Part shown: positions 41,043 to 51,739 of the stretch, piece after piece
Layout: each line of letters starts with the position of its first letter
Position numbering within the stretch: position 1 is the first letter of the stretch
Program-made: the position numbers and the translations under genes
Assembly (NCBI GenBank): GCA_907163375.1
Contig: CAJQUW010000891.1
Location: 248,001-312,000, forward strand
Origin: Prostheceraeus crozeri
Taxonomy: Eukaryota; Platyhelminthes; Polycladida; Euryleptidae
Direction: 5' to 3'
Length of the DNA: 64,000 nt
Notes under the pieces: model-generated
The model's database searches: none
Told to the model about the DNA's origin: nothing
Seen by the model: only the letters and a program-made list of their open reading frames with translations

Positions 41043-41364
41043 GATGAAAGAATGAGTAAATTGAGCGATGCACCTTCCTTTTATACTTTTCCCAACTACC
41101 TTGATGAAATGTGAAGTTAGTATGAAGTTGGGAATGATAGAGTTGAATTCGCCGATTGTTGACGCGCAGCCAGATGCGATTTCCAATACGTGAATGTCTT
41201 TTCATATAGAAGTATTTCAAGTCCTTCATGATATGATGTAGAGATTGAAAATGACGATAAGATAAAGCAAACTCTCTTCTCACATTTCCAGTTGAATCTT
41301 TGAAATAGACGTTTCGATCATGATCCGTTTCAATACGTTGTAGGGAATCTAATTTCCAACTCAT
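40714..41364 (-). CDS. PC4-like protein 1, element B (3' part overlaps TBP-like gene)
   Basis: The first ~107 codons (to 41042) hold the PC4-like block: MSWKLDSLQRIETDHDRNVY, RREFALSYRHFQSL, then IWLRVNNRRIQLYHS and a FHQGSWEKYKRKVH helix. Downstream the frame stays open for another 109 codons while overlapping the TBP-like gene, which is in the +1 frame. The same relative frame occurs in element A. Whether the overlapping part is translated, or a +1 shift fuses PC4 to TBP, cannot be decided here. Confidence 0.55.
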   Translation of the reverse strand: MSWKLDSLQRIETDHDRNVYFKDSTGNVRREFALSYRHFQSLHHIMKDLKYFYMKRHSRIGNRIWLRVNNRRIQLYHSQLHTNFTFHQGSWEKYKRKVHRSIYSFFHHEAPSLHHRQHSPSLQTLHQNRSHNITPTASKQQVLPGPTSNVSGEDEQFTESSTLPKWDCTDSRRPFSFIGAVNALRATETTTSDMEEGEVCDVESDCGQYGDLYSIE

Positions 41365-41386
41365 GATGTGTGGTAGTCATGTCTGA

Positions 41387-41743
41387 TTAAGATTTGCATA
41401 GTAGGGCGATGAACTCACGACGAATAAATGTCATGATGGAGCGATGTATATATCTTCTATACTTCTCCCAATTGTATTTGCGAAATGAGAAACAGTTTGC
41501 GGAATGAGAATGGTAGATTTGAATTTCATTTCTGTAATGTTGAAGCCAAACTTGATCACCCAAGGAGATGAATCTTAATGTTTCAAAATATTCCAAATCC
41601 CTCATGATATCATTGAGGTTGACAAATTGTCGCCATGTTAATGTAATTCCTCTTGATGTATGACCATAAGAATTTTTGAAATGTACGTTTCCATCACGAT
41701 CAACTCTGATATATTGTAGAGAGTCCAAAATCCAAGTCTTCAT
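41387..41743 (-). CDS. PC4-like protein 2, element B
   Basis: 118 residues from ATG at 41743. Paralogue of the preceding gene: MKTWILDSLQYIRVDRDGNV, RGITLTWRQFVNLNDIMRDL, QVWLQHYRNEIQIYHS, FSFRKYNWEKYRRYIHRSI. It starts only ~35 bases from the oppositely directed structural gene at 41779, so both probably share a promoter region. Confidence 0.55.
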   Translation of the reverse strand: MKTWILDSLQYIRVDRDGNVHFKNSYGHTSRGITLTWRQFVNLNDIMRDLEYFETLRFISLGDQVWLQHYRNEIQIYHSHSANCFSFRKYNWEKYRRYIHRSIMTFIRREFIALLCKS

Positions 41744-41778
41744 GATGTTATGCAAAGTTGCAGATCAGCAATATAAAA

Positions 41779-43176
41779 ATGTCGTTTTATCATATTTTGC
41801 TTAGCAATGCGGCTACAAAGAGATTTACTAGTAATCGAGCCGCACTCTTTTCTACTCCCATTGATCATGCACAACAGCTAAATGGAAATTGGGAAGTGGG
41901 TGTCACTCAACTTGTTTATAGCAACTGTGTCTATACTTTTGATCATGAGGTGATGACTATTAATATGAGACGTACAGCTGCTTATCAATGTGAAAAGGGG
42001 TGCCGAGTATACATTCCACAGTGGCCAAAGAAAGATCTCTTATCATGTAAAAAGTTTATATATGATTTCTTGAATAAAGCGTGTAAACATATTGCCCAAT
42101 TTACTCCGCACAATGATGATTATACTTATGTACATCATGTAGTTGAGAAAGATTGGATTGTTGGTTTAAGTCCAAGTTTAAGAAATGATTTAGGCTACCT
42201 CGCTAGCGCCTTAACAAGCTATGATAATTTTAACGTTAATTACCACATAAGTGGTCATAAACAGTTAATATATCGAGAGGAAGCTTATTATGTAGATCTT
42301 ATTCCAAGAAATGAGAAGACGTTGGTGAAGAAGATTGTGATTAAGCCAAGAAAGACAAACATGACTCCTGAAACATTATTGAAGAAATTTAATTATCTCC
42401 TTCGAGTTGATGGTAAACAAGTGGCAACATTGACTTATATCAAATCATCTAATCATATTGCAATAAGTAAATTAAATGATGATGATCTATTATTAGTTTG
42501 TTCAAAAGATTTTCATCAGTTCTTACGACATCGTTCTGCAGCTGTTCATGGAAAATTTGATATGCAACATTTACCATGTGAAAGGTCAAATCAATTTGAT
42601 ACAGAATGGACCGTATCTTTATACAGAAAGTGTGTAGAGCCTTTAGGTGGTATCTTACATGAAACAAGAGTGTTGATGCCTCGCATTATTACTTCGGTTA
42701 AATTGGTTGTAGATTATTTAAATGAAGTGATTAATGAGCAACATATTTCATTTTCTGAAAAAGAAGGTGTTTTGTCTCTCACTATAAGTGGAAAAGGTAT
42801 TGAACTAATTATTGATAAAACTCTAATGGACATTTTGGGTTTTGATCAAAATATCTTTAAAAGTGGTACTGTAACCAAAGCTAGCGCAGACATGTCGCTA
42901 TCGCGTCGTATTAACTATTTTCAGATATATTCCAATACTGGTGAAGATGTACGTGTGGGAGATGTTGAAGCTCCATTGCTAGCAATGATACCATACCAGC
43001 CAAAAAGCTGCAGTATTTTATCTGAGCATACTTTCAAGAAAGTGCATTATACAAAGCTGAAATCAAACTACATCCCACAAATTGATATTGCCATTTATGA
43101 CGATGCTGGTGCGTTGATTCCTTTTCATAAAGATGCTGTGACAAGTATCACACTCCATTTCCGAATGAAGAGTTAA
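41779..43176 (+). CDS. Penton/fibre-like structural protein 1, element B
   Basis: 465 residues from ATG at 41779 (the frame opens at a TTG, 41758). Starts SFYHILLSNAATKRFTSNRA, then QQLNGNWEVGVTQLVY. The C-terminus VGDVEAPLLAMIPY ... QIDIAIYDDAGALIPF is shared with 3466-5043 of element A. Overlaps the next, paralogous gene at TAATG. Structural role inferred. Confidence 0.6.
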   Translation: MSFYHILLSNAATKRFTSNRAALFSTPIDHAQQLNGNWEVGVTQLVYSNCVYTFDHEVMTINMRRTAAYQCEKGCRVYIPQWPKKDLLSCKKFIYDFLNKACKHIAQFTPHNDDYTYVHHVVEKDWIVGLSPSLRNDLGYLASALTSYDNFNVNYHISGHKQLIYREEAYYVDLIPRNEKTLVKKIVIKPRKTNMTPETLLKKFNYLLRVDGKQVATLTYIKSSNHIAISKLNDDDLLLVCSKDFHQFLRHRSAAVHGKFDMQHLPCERSNQFDTEWTVSLYRKCVEPLGGILHETRVLMPRIITSVKLVVDYLNEVINEQHISFSEKEGVLSLTISGKGIELIIDKTLMDILGFDQNIFKSGTVTKASADMSLSRRINYFQIYSNTGEDVRVGDVEAPLLAMIPYQPKSCSILSEHTFKKVHYTKLKSNYIPQIDIAIYDDAGALIPFHKDAVTSITLHFRMKS

Positions 43177-43214
43177 TGCAAAAGTATGCTAATATATTTT
43201 CCAATGTGAATAAT

Positions 43215-44735
43215 ATGGAAAGTGAAAATAAGGACTCGTTTCTAATCTACTTGCCCAGTAATGCTTCTATGAATAAATTTCCCAAAAATAAACCATCAGA
43301 CTATCGAGTAGAATTAAATCGGCCACTGCATTTAGAAGGTGAATGGGAGGTTGGCGTTTCTAGTATTTGCTATGATAGCAATATTCAGAATGTGAATGAT
43401 TTGGAAGAAATGATATTGACTCCTCGCACCCATGATGGAATAACGATGAATAATGCATTTCAGTTCCCATACAATTTAACATCAGATGGAAAGTGGAACT
43501 ATGAATGGATTCAGATAAAATCAGATTCTTATGAACCATTTGGGAATGAGAAAATTATTAAGGCATTCAACAGTGGTAATACTTCCATCATGAAGAATAA
43601 AAATCAGAAAGCTTATGAGTTTACTATCTATCATTGGAGTGGGAGACAGTTCCTCCGCTTTCATTCTTTTACTAAAGGTCTTACGCTGAGGTTGGATAAT
43701 GAATTCTATCCACATCTTGGTTTTGGTCATGGACTACATCTAACATCAATTGCTACTGCAAATGTTAAAAAAATTTATTCAAATCGAATCAACAAATTTC
43801 ATTATAGATTTAAAATATTTGATGAAGATGTTGTAGAATGCGAAGAACGCATCATTTTGAAAAAGCGTGGTGTTCAACCTTTATCACTTATTGAGTTAGT
43901 AAAACGATGGAATGAGACTGTGGGTAAGAAGTATGGAGAGAAAATTATGGCGGACAAAAATAAATTGGTTATTCAGAAATATAATGACAAACTTACAGTT
44001 TATTTCTCTCCAACCTTGCGTCATTTTGTAAGACATTATACACCTATTATTGGAAGCGGTGTGGTGTATGGTTCTCATGAATATCACACTAAAGCTGATT
44101 CAGTTAATGATGAATGGTGGGTGGACATCTATGGTGATCGCATCAAGAAAATTTACCAGTCTTATGAAGAATCTAAAGTTGCTATCAATATAATGCCGCG
44201 TCTATATCATACAGTTGAAAGCTTCATTCATGTAGTAAATCCTTATATACAACAGAAGTTGAAGCATGTGATGAAAAGTAAATATGATGTAAAGACACAC
44301 CACATTTCGTTTTCAATTGAAAATCAACGCGTTGTTCTGAAACTGGGTGATGACATTCAATGTCAATTGAGTAAAAATTTGAAGAAACTCTTTGGTTTTT
44401 CAATGCTACAAACTGTGTTTACTGCTGCGCATACGATTGGTATAGAAACACCAATGACACTTGATAAACATGAACAGCACCTTTACATTCAAAGTGATTT
44501 GATTCTACCTATTTCTGTTGGTGAGAAAAAAGAATACATTTTACGTGATTTCATTCATGATAAAGACGCTTCATATGGAATAGTCGAGAAGATGTTTGAA
44601 TCTATTTTCTATCATCCCGTCATCAAACAAATGATACCCTCTATTGCTATCAAAATTACCAATGGTTTACAAGAGTGCATCCACGTGAAAGATACTAAAT
44701 CCCTCATAACGTTAGTGTTTCGGAAAACAAAGTGA
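43215..44735 (+). CDS. Penton/fibre-like structural protein 2, element B
   Basis: 506 residues from ATG at 43215. N-terminus MESENKDSFLIYLPSNASMN then LHLEGEWEVGVSSICY, the family signature. Paralogue of the upstream gene and of 3466-5043. The mid-region is diverged. The transcript probably ends at AATAAA at 44831. The two copies may form hetero-oligomers or serve as penton and fibre. Confidence 0.6.
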   Translation: MESENKDSFLIYLPSNASMNKFPKNKPSDYRVELNRPLHLEGEWEVGVSSICYDSNIQNVNDLEEMILTPRTHDGITMNNAFQFPYNLTSDGKWNYEWIQIKSDSYEPFGNEKIIKAFNSGNTSIMKNKNQKAYEFTIYHWSGRQFLRFHSFTKGLTLRLDNEFYPHLGFGHGLHLTSIATANVKKIYSNRINKFHYRFKIFDEDVVECEERIILKKRGVQPLSLIELVKRWNETVGKKYGEKIMADKNKLVIQKYNDKLTVYFSPTLRHFVRHYTPIIGSGVVYGSHEYHTKADSVNDEWWVDIYGDRIKKIYQSYEESKVAINIMPRLYHTVESFIHVVNPYIQQKLKHVMKSKYDVKTHHISFSIENQRVVLKLGDDIQCQLSKNLKKLFGFSMLQTVFTAAHTIGIETPMTLDKHEQHLYIQSDLILPISVGEKKEYILRDFIHDKDASYGIVEKMFESIFYHPVIKQMIPSIAIKITNGLQECIHVKDTKSLITLVFRKTK

Positions 44736-45040
44736 AGTCTTTATACAACATTTATTGAAATATGTACATGAATGTGAAGCAATAGACTTTATACAACATC
44801 CACTGAAAATATATACATGAGCGCACTTCAATAAACATTGCTATATACAAAAAGTCTTTTTACTTCGTGAAGGGTGGAAATATACAGGGATAGGAAAAAT
44901 GTCTTTCAGTGGAAAAGTCATCACATGGGGAATGTACAGATGTGGACACATATTCACAAGGAAAAAACAATCTCATGCGATACATAAAACAACAATGTTT
45001 ATCTACAGAAATCAACATCAAAATACTAAGTTAAGGATGA
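44736..45040. other. 3' flanks of convergent units
   Basis: Contains a tandem UTR duplication of CTTTATACAACAT(T/C)(T/C)A...TGAAA.TAT.TACATGA (44739 and 44788) and AATAAA at 44831. No gene. Confidence 0.45.
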
Positions 45041-48000
45041 TTATGCTAAGACGTCTCCTGAATGTTGTAGTGTGAGTTTAATTCTTTTGGGTGGTGGTAT
45101 GTTTGTGTCAGGATGTCCATGTGGAAGAGATATATTGTGTTCTAACCAGCACCTCTTATCCTCCCATGCTGAAAGCGCCCGTTTCCTAAAAGTATGAGTT
45201 TTGATCTTATGCGACTTAGATTTTAAGATTGTCATATTGACAAACGTAATATTTTTATTTCAATAGGCTTTCCTGAAATTCTTATGTTTCATGTTAGAGA
45301 CCAATGATCTTGATATGCCTTTAGCACGCTTAATACTATCGTCGCTATCCTTTAATTTCATACTGTACATTTTTGGACGGAGGAGAATCATTTCATCTAT
45401 TTCCTTCCCTGCTGTCTCATCCTTAAAGCAGCCAAGTTTTGCCTTATTTTTGATGGAGTAGAGTGGGTGATCAGTAGGATAATTTGATGTATCAAAATAT
45501 CTTTCTAAAGATTTTCCTACTTCATTGAAATTTAAATCTTTTTGAGTGGTAATACCTAAGAAGAAACTATCTGTATCACCACCCAACAAACGAACCTCTT
45601 TTACGAGAGGACATGGTTTTAGTATTTTATAAAAGAGTTGGTACATTTCAAGCTTAGAGTAATCTAGTACAGCTTGGCCAATATAGATGGGCTTGCACAA
45701 CTCAACTTCAGATTTTATCATTTTAACACCTACAAGGTCCTCATCGATAATGTCTGTATCGATGAATAGAGGTGATGAGACCAATTTCTTAAATTTTGTA
45801 ACATCATTGACTAGTTTATAGTTTACACGTTTTCTAACATCCTCCATCGTCTTACCAAATAGACTATTATTCTTATACTTATAAAAATCTTTTTCAAAAT
45901 TATTTTGGGCTAGTGCACGTTTCTGGCTGTTGCTATCAATATATGGTTTGAGGAAGGCTTTCTGTCTAAATTTAATAATGCGGTGAACTCTTTTTAAAAT
46001 CATACCCATTTCTAAATAAAATTTTAAGATGCTAAAGTGGACTAGATAGTTTTCCTTATCATACTGGGAGAGTAAAAGTTTGCGGCAAGGCTTATAGTCG
46101 GGTTGACCGCATGATTCTAAATCTTTATGAAATTGTTTCATAAAGTCGGAAAACATATCTTTGGTCACTTCACCTGATTCGGGTGCGAGTGGAAAATCTA
46201 CGGTTTTATGTTTAATATTATTTGGATAGATTAGATCTATTTCAAAATAATATCCCCAATCACCTTCATCTGGGATTGCTAGTATGTTAGAAGGGTTGGA
46301 GAGATGCTGAATTTCACTATCATCTAACCAGCTAAACTCAGAGTGAGGGAGTGGTTTGGATATTGAACTACCATATAAATTATTTTGGTCATAATACTTA
46401 AGATGAGTCTGATCATCGCCTACTAATTTTGATTTTAACCTATGTTTATTTACAAATGTGAGACCACCGCGAATTCCTCGCTCAAATAAATTATACATCT
46501 CTGGATCTTGTAAGAGATGAATGGTCTCACCAGTCATTTTAAAAGCAGACTTAAATGACATGGCTGGCAGACTGACAAAGTGGACGGGATCTAACTTATC
46601 TTCTTCTAATGCCACTCGTCGAAACTCCTGAAATACATCAGCCAGCAAAAATACATCTAACTCAAGGTAGGCAATCATATATTCAGCAAATGTATGGCAG
46701 TCAAATTTTATCCATGCATCTTGTGCATGATCATAATCTTCGGTCTTACATTCTGCACCGCTCAAATCATTTTTAAATTTATCTATGGGCGGAAGAGAAG
46801 TCTCGCCGAGTTTACTAATCGCATCAAAATATGCATATGGAAAGACTCCTTTCCGTGTGATGACTTCATCGGTTAGATTTGGATATTGTTTCTTAAGATT
46901 TTGTGTTAGTGGAAGAGACTTTAGATTTTGTACGAGAGAGGCCAGTGATGCAGTCATAAATTGGTAGGAATCTAAAAATGTTATATCAAAATAGACCGTC
47001 TTATTTTCTTTAGTTTTATCGACAGGTACTTTTGCTGTCATGGCCATAAACTTCTCTCTCGTTTGTGCTATTACATCAAGCTTCCACTCTTTCATTTGAC
47101 CTAAACCTCCTTTTATTATCATATGGCTGTCGTAGCCCTTGAAATTATGGAAAATGACGGGTAATGTACGCCGTTTCATCCTAAGTGAAAAATTGCATTT
47201 TGAACATAGTACGTTTCTAAATTTACCAGTGATGTGATCATGGACGCGCACTTTCTTAATCTTATCATCATCAAATGTTTTCCTACATTTGAGGCAAACG
47301 TTGCAACTATCAAATTTTGCTTGATCATCTGCTGTCATATGCAATGATCTGCGATAGAGTTCACCATCATACTTTTGTTGAAATTTTACAGCCTATTCGA
47401 GGAATTGTAGGAATTGGTAAATACAATCCTCACCTTGCCAGACGTGCATTTTATTTTTTCTATTTTGGAAATGGTCATGCCATACTTCATAGCAGGAAAT
47501 GGCTGCTGCTCGATGGGTGTTATCATCGATATAGCATTCGATGTCGGCATAGATGACACCAAGAGGACTTAGTTCATCGCCATTCTCTCTATATGAAAAC
47601 TCTTTATTTTTGGGCATGCGCTCCATTTGTAGTTTACCTCGCTTACACCATTCGTAATGAGTTTCAAATCTATTTTTACTCCTAAAGTTCCGAATGCATC
47701 TGTCACAGTAATAAATCTCTGAGCTAGAATTTCTTAGGTGGTGGTATAAGCGAGAAATTTTGGGAATACCGCAGTAGTGCCATTCCTCACTATCATCCTG
47801 TCTTACTAACAAAAGGTTAACAACGTGATCATAACAACTCGAACGCGAGTTGTAACGGACGCCCTTCAATCCCTTTTCCCAAACATGGAGAACTATTTTG
47901 ATGTTGTTCAATTTTTCAAATTTTTCTATATCTTTAATTTTCATATCTTCACTATTGCAGTCATCAAACTTTAATTCATTCTCCCACTGTTGATACTTAC

Positions 48001-48523
48001 TCTTACGGTATCGGCTATACTGTACATCATTATAGTGGAGAATGGAGAGGACGGCATACTTAAAACATTGCGATTCGCAATCTACAGAAATGACTGCTGC
48101 TTTATTTCTTAAATTTTTCGGAAGTTTAAAGGAGCCTCGTCCAGAGTAGTTCTCTAATAAAGGGATTTTAATCATGGCGGTCTCAATACCATCAAAAACG
48201 AGTCCACTATCACGCTCGTTAAATTTATCTATATTTAATTTTAACCCTTGGATATGAAAATTTATCCAAGACTCACAGTCTACAACTTCGGTTGCAGGAG
48301 AGGAGGGTATGTGAAACTCCAACCTCTCTACTATTTGACCAGTATGGTGATCGATTTTTACATATTTTATTTTGAGATAGATGAGCGCCTTCATTCTAAA
48401 ATTGACTAAATTGTTGAAGAGCGCACCAATCAAAGATGAATTTTGATGAAACCATTCTTCAAAGTCAGTAATGGTTTCTGAGGATTCCATCCGGTAGTTC
48501 CTCACTAAATTATTTATTGACAC
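45041..48523 (-). pseudogene. Protein-primed family B DNA polymerase with two in-frame stops
   Basis: One continuous reading frame of ~1,160 codons (likely first ATG 48490) broken by TAG at 47395-47393 and TGA at 45262-45260, with no frame change. Order: N-terminal alpha/beta part with VISVDCESQCFKYAVLSIL; two CxxC-type motifs; Exo I GVIYADIECY; Exo II FHNFKGYDSH; polymerase motif A YYDQNNLYGS; motif B KNNSLFGKTMEDV; motif C GGDTDSFFLG; then, after the TGA, the conserved tail RKRALSAWEDKR. All catalytic motifs are kept. It would replicate the element from a terminal protein. The stops make full-length product unlikely without readthrough. Confidence 0.9.
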
Positions 48524-49029
48524 TTCAGAGAGTCGGATAGAGGAGGTGCTGTTAGTATAACTATCGTCACTGTGTGTGTATGTCGAAGTCTATGTGAAGA
48601 TAGTTCAAAATGTGACTCAAAAGACTGAATGCATAAATCGCAAGAAAAGGAGACATCGTTAACAGAATCATCCCCACCTTCGGAGATTGATGCTGACTTA
48701 GGTCTACAAACACCTCGCTTGATGTGTCGGATGAGATCACGCTTCCTCGTGAAGATGTGTCCACAGTCAGCACATTCCCGATCGTTGCATTCCCGCGACA
48801 ATGTTGATATGGACTCGCTCGAGATGGGACTGGTATCACCTGAAAGAGAAATCATTCTATCATCTGTGTTCAAGTCTCAGTGTATTGTTACAACCTACCT
48901 TGACTCAACAACTCTAAACTTTCCTCGAGAAGGGAGGGTGTTGGTGATGAAGTTGATGCCTGAAATTGAGGAAAATGCTATTAGCCACACGTTTGAGGGA
49001 GATGAGTGAAGAAATTTTCAACTTACCAT
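48514..49029 (-). CDS. Spliced C2H2 zinc-finger protein leading into the polymerase
   Basis: Exon 1 is ATG (49029-49027) followed by GTAAGT. A 67-nt intron ends TTTCAG; exon 2 (48959-48899) reads ASTSSPTPSLLEESLELLSQ. A second intron (GTAGGT...TTTCAG) leads to exon 3 from 48839 in matching phase. Exon 3 has two fingers: CADCGHIFTRKRDLIRHIKRG and CDLCIQSFESHFELSSHR. The frame ends at 48514, overlapping the polymerase frame (-1). Polinton polymerases often carry such fingers at their N-terminus, so this may be its first part separated by a frameshift or a missed intron. Confidence 0.65.
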
Positions 49030-49183
49030 TTCAATGAAATCAAGTTTAAGGTTGATACTTCAACAAGATAGAGACTTCACTCAAATTTGGAATTCACTTG
49101 TACGCCTCAAATATAGAATTCGCCAGAGAACACTTCACTTATACGTCTCAAAGACAGAGTGAAATGACACGAATGTCACTTTG

Positions 49184-49192
49184 CATATATAC
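49184..49192 (-). promoter_or_regulatory. TATA-like box of the right leftward unit
   Basis: GTATATATG on the minus strand, about 160 bases upstream of the ATG|GTAAGT exon at 49029. A divergent plus-strand gene starts at 49289. Confidence 0.4.
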
Positions 49193-49288
49193 TTTCATAT
49201 TCATCATTCATTGGCTGTTCATTCTGATTGGTTGCTTGTTGATACTTAAGAATTAGAAAACATTTCAAAGTCATTATTCACAGTCAAC

Positions 49289-49738
49289 ATGACAAGCCCT
49301 CCGACAACATCAAACACAAAATTCTCTTCTCCATGCTCAACACCAGAGGCGCTCGTTGCACCAAACGCTCCAACGAAGGGGAAGGTAGAGAAGGTGTACC
49401 GACTGGACAATATCAGAAAGTTATCATTACCAGCGGACGAGGAAGAGGAGAGTGTATGTGAGAAGGAGTGTCCCGACTTAACAGGCGTGAGGTGGAAGTA
49501 TCTCCAGTACGATACTGACGATGTGATGGAGATCACCAGCACGAAATTCCTCCACCAATTATGGGAGTGGTACACCCCTAACTCCCAGCCACGAACTATG
49601 GCGGAGTGGGAGTATATTGACAAAGTGAGGCTCGCAGTGGAAGAACGATTAAAGCAACTGAACTGTTTTTGTTATCTATGTGAAGCCAGACTCTGGGACG
49701 ATATTGACGATGAAGACCTTTTGAAATACATGCCATAA
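49289..49738 (+). CDS. Unknown acidic protein of element B
   Basis: 149 residues. Ser/Thr/Pro-rich start, acidic middle (DEEEESVCEKECPD), then Trp-rich helices (LHQLWEWYTP, MAEWEYIDKVRLAVEERLK) and a CFCYLCEARLWDDIDDEDLL end. AATAAA follows at 49738. No family recognised; it is divergent from the zinc-finger/polymerase unit. Confidence 0.5.
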   Translation: MTSPPTTSNTKFSSPCSTPEALVAPNAPTKGKVEKVYRLDNIRKLSLPADEEEESVCEKECPDLTGVRWKYLQYDTDDVMEITSTKFLHQLWEWYTPNSQPRTMAEWEYIDKVRLAVEERLKQLNCFCYLCEARLWDDIDDEDLLKYMP

Positions 49739-50283
49739 TAAATTTTTATTTCGTATTATCTTTGCTTTCATACTGACTTACTTGAATGGGACTTCAGTGG
49801 ATGATTTAATCATGTATACTTTTTCATTTGGAAATAGTAGCACGCTTAGTCTAACTTGTAAATCTTCTAACATTTCATATGGGCGATGATGGTAGATGAA
49901 ATAGTGTTAAATAAAATTAAGATAGCTTACACTTCTGATACAGGGATAGCAATCGACTGCGATCCATGTGTAAAGAGCTTGTTAGATTGCGGAAGAGAGA
50001 AGTGTGTTATGTTGCGTGTGGCGCGTGAGTGTCCTCCCATTTCATTCCATTCATCAATTCGTCTCATTGATAGAGACAGGTAGAACTGATGGTTCTCATA
50101 ACGTATGCAATGGAAAGTTTTAGGCAACCTTCGACAGTTGGCTAAATGTCGCCCTGGCGCGAATGCATGCTACGTTGAGACAGAGGCAATCACTTGCAAA
50201 CATGACGCAGAGAGGTTTAACAAGATTGACCATTGCCGAATGTCCCTTGCGGTATACATAGCTACGGGTTTCACCGCCGCCCT

Positions 50284-51687
50284 TTACAGGAACGCCCGTC
50301 GAAAGGAAGTATTACACCGAACTTCATTTGCAACGTTCAAGTTGACTGATAGCAGATTCAACTTAATGATAGTATTCGCCAGTCCGAAGACTGCCCAGGG
50401 CAAACCGCGTGGAGGTTCTATCATGTCTTGCCCCATGGTGGCCCTTAAGAGAGCCGTTGGTTCGTTCTCGTCGTATCTGAAAATAGAAGGAAAAATAGAT
50501 GAAATTATATTCAAGTGATAGAGATGATATTAACTTACCATAAGAGAAATTTAGCCGGTTCGTGACCCCTTCGATGGTGGTGGCTGAGGCAAGTACTTGG
50601 CCGGCAGTTTACGCTTCCGGTGGCGCAATTCTTTGATGTCGCCATCATGCTTGATGGAGACATGGATACAGCGCATCTCCGCCATTGCTCCCTCGTAGCA
50701 TTCGAACGTGCTGTCGACATCCTCACTTTGCAGCAGAATGTCATCAACAATCCTGCTGTTGATAATTGGTAGGTGGAGTGTTGTTCTGCTCGTTCTCAAC
50801 CATTTTCATTTTTAGTTGCTCAATCTTGAGCTTAAGCACCCCTTCTTGTGTTTTTAAATTTTTAATATTTGCTGCCTGCTCTTCAACTCGCTTTTCACTT
50901 TGCAGTGCCCTATCCCGAAAAGCCTCCAAATTTATGACCTGCGTTTTGAGGTTCTTGATTTCCTGGACTTGAGCTTTCAGGTTAAAATTTTCACCTCTCA
51001 AAGTCTCGCATTCGTTCTAAAGCGACTCAGCTCATCTTTCAATTTATTGAGCGCAAACTCCTGGCTAACTTTGGCAGCCTGATCGTCCTTATTCCAGGCT
51101 AAAGTTTGGGCTTTAATCCCCTTCAATTTTTTCGGGGAAGATTGGCTGATTGGCTTCGCTATTCCTTTAACGGGCACTACAACCTCCTCAGAGTCGGACT
51201 CGTCTGAGGTGTCTGAATCACTGCTTAGATCATTTCCTGTAGTCGGAACAGCAGGATCGGCTGTTATTGCATTCTGCAATTCTTCATTTCCTGTAGTCGG
51301 AACAGGAGGATCGGCTATTATTGCATTCTGCAATTCTTCATTTCCTGTAGTCGGAACAGGAGGATTTATGATATCTGCAATTGCATTCTGCAGTTCTTGA
51401 TCCAAATCGACCAATTCAAAATAGGGGGCTATGATTTTCCCTATGTCCGAAGTTGTATAATTTGCGAACTTAACAACTGGACAGTTCTGATGCCTCTCAT
51501 AAAATTTTTCGTGCTGCTTGCCTCTTAAAAACTTTTGGCAATGTGTACAGCCGGAAACAACACCTTTCTCAACATGAATGTGAGGCGTGTTCTTATATTT
51601 ATTCAAGTGGCGTTTAAACTCACCACCTCTCTTCACTTCACCACAAGAGCACTTTTTAAACAGAAATTTTGAGTTGCCTCCCATATT
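50284..51687 (-). CDS. Spliced accessory gene with zinc-finger-like start and 18-residue repeats
   Basis: Begins after acceptor CTTCTACAG with ATG at 51684. N-terminal CSCGEVKRGGEFKRHLNKYK and CTHCQKFLRG...YERHQNC look like paired C-x-C/H zinc knuckles. Three 54-bp direct repeats (51231, 51285, 51339) encode ELQNAI.ADPPVPTTGNE. A coiled coil follows (VQEIKNLKTQVINLEAFRD) in a neighbouring frame from 51001, then a donor GTAAGT at 50538 and a last exon (50484-50284) starting YDENEPTALLRATMGQ. At least one frameshift lies inside. No family was recognised. Confidence 0.4.
51231..51400. repeat. 54-bp tandem repeat, three copies
   Basis: CATTTCCTGTAGTCGGAACAG recurs at 51231, 51285 and 51339. It keeps phase in the minus-strand gene. 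Confidence 0.85.
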
Positions 51688-51739
51688 CTGTAGAAGGAAA
51701 GATAAAATAGAATTACTGACAAGTAACATTGACAATCAT

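Noticed and set aside
47393-47395. Programmed amber readthrough in the polymerase
   Set aside because: A second stop (TGA at 45262) lies in the same frame and no readthrough context is evident; decay is simpler, though not excluded.
50105-50518. Plus-strand ORF of 137 codons in element B
   Set aside because: Antisense to a minus-strand exon with proper splice sites; no motif.
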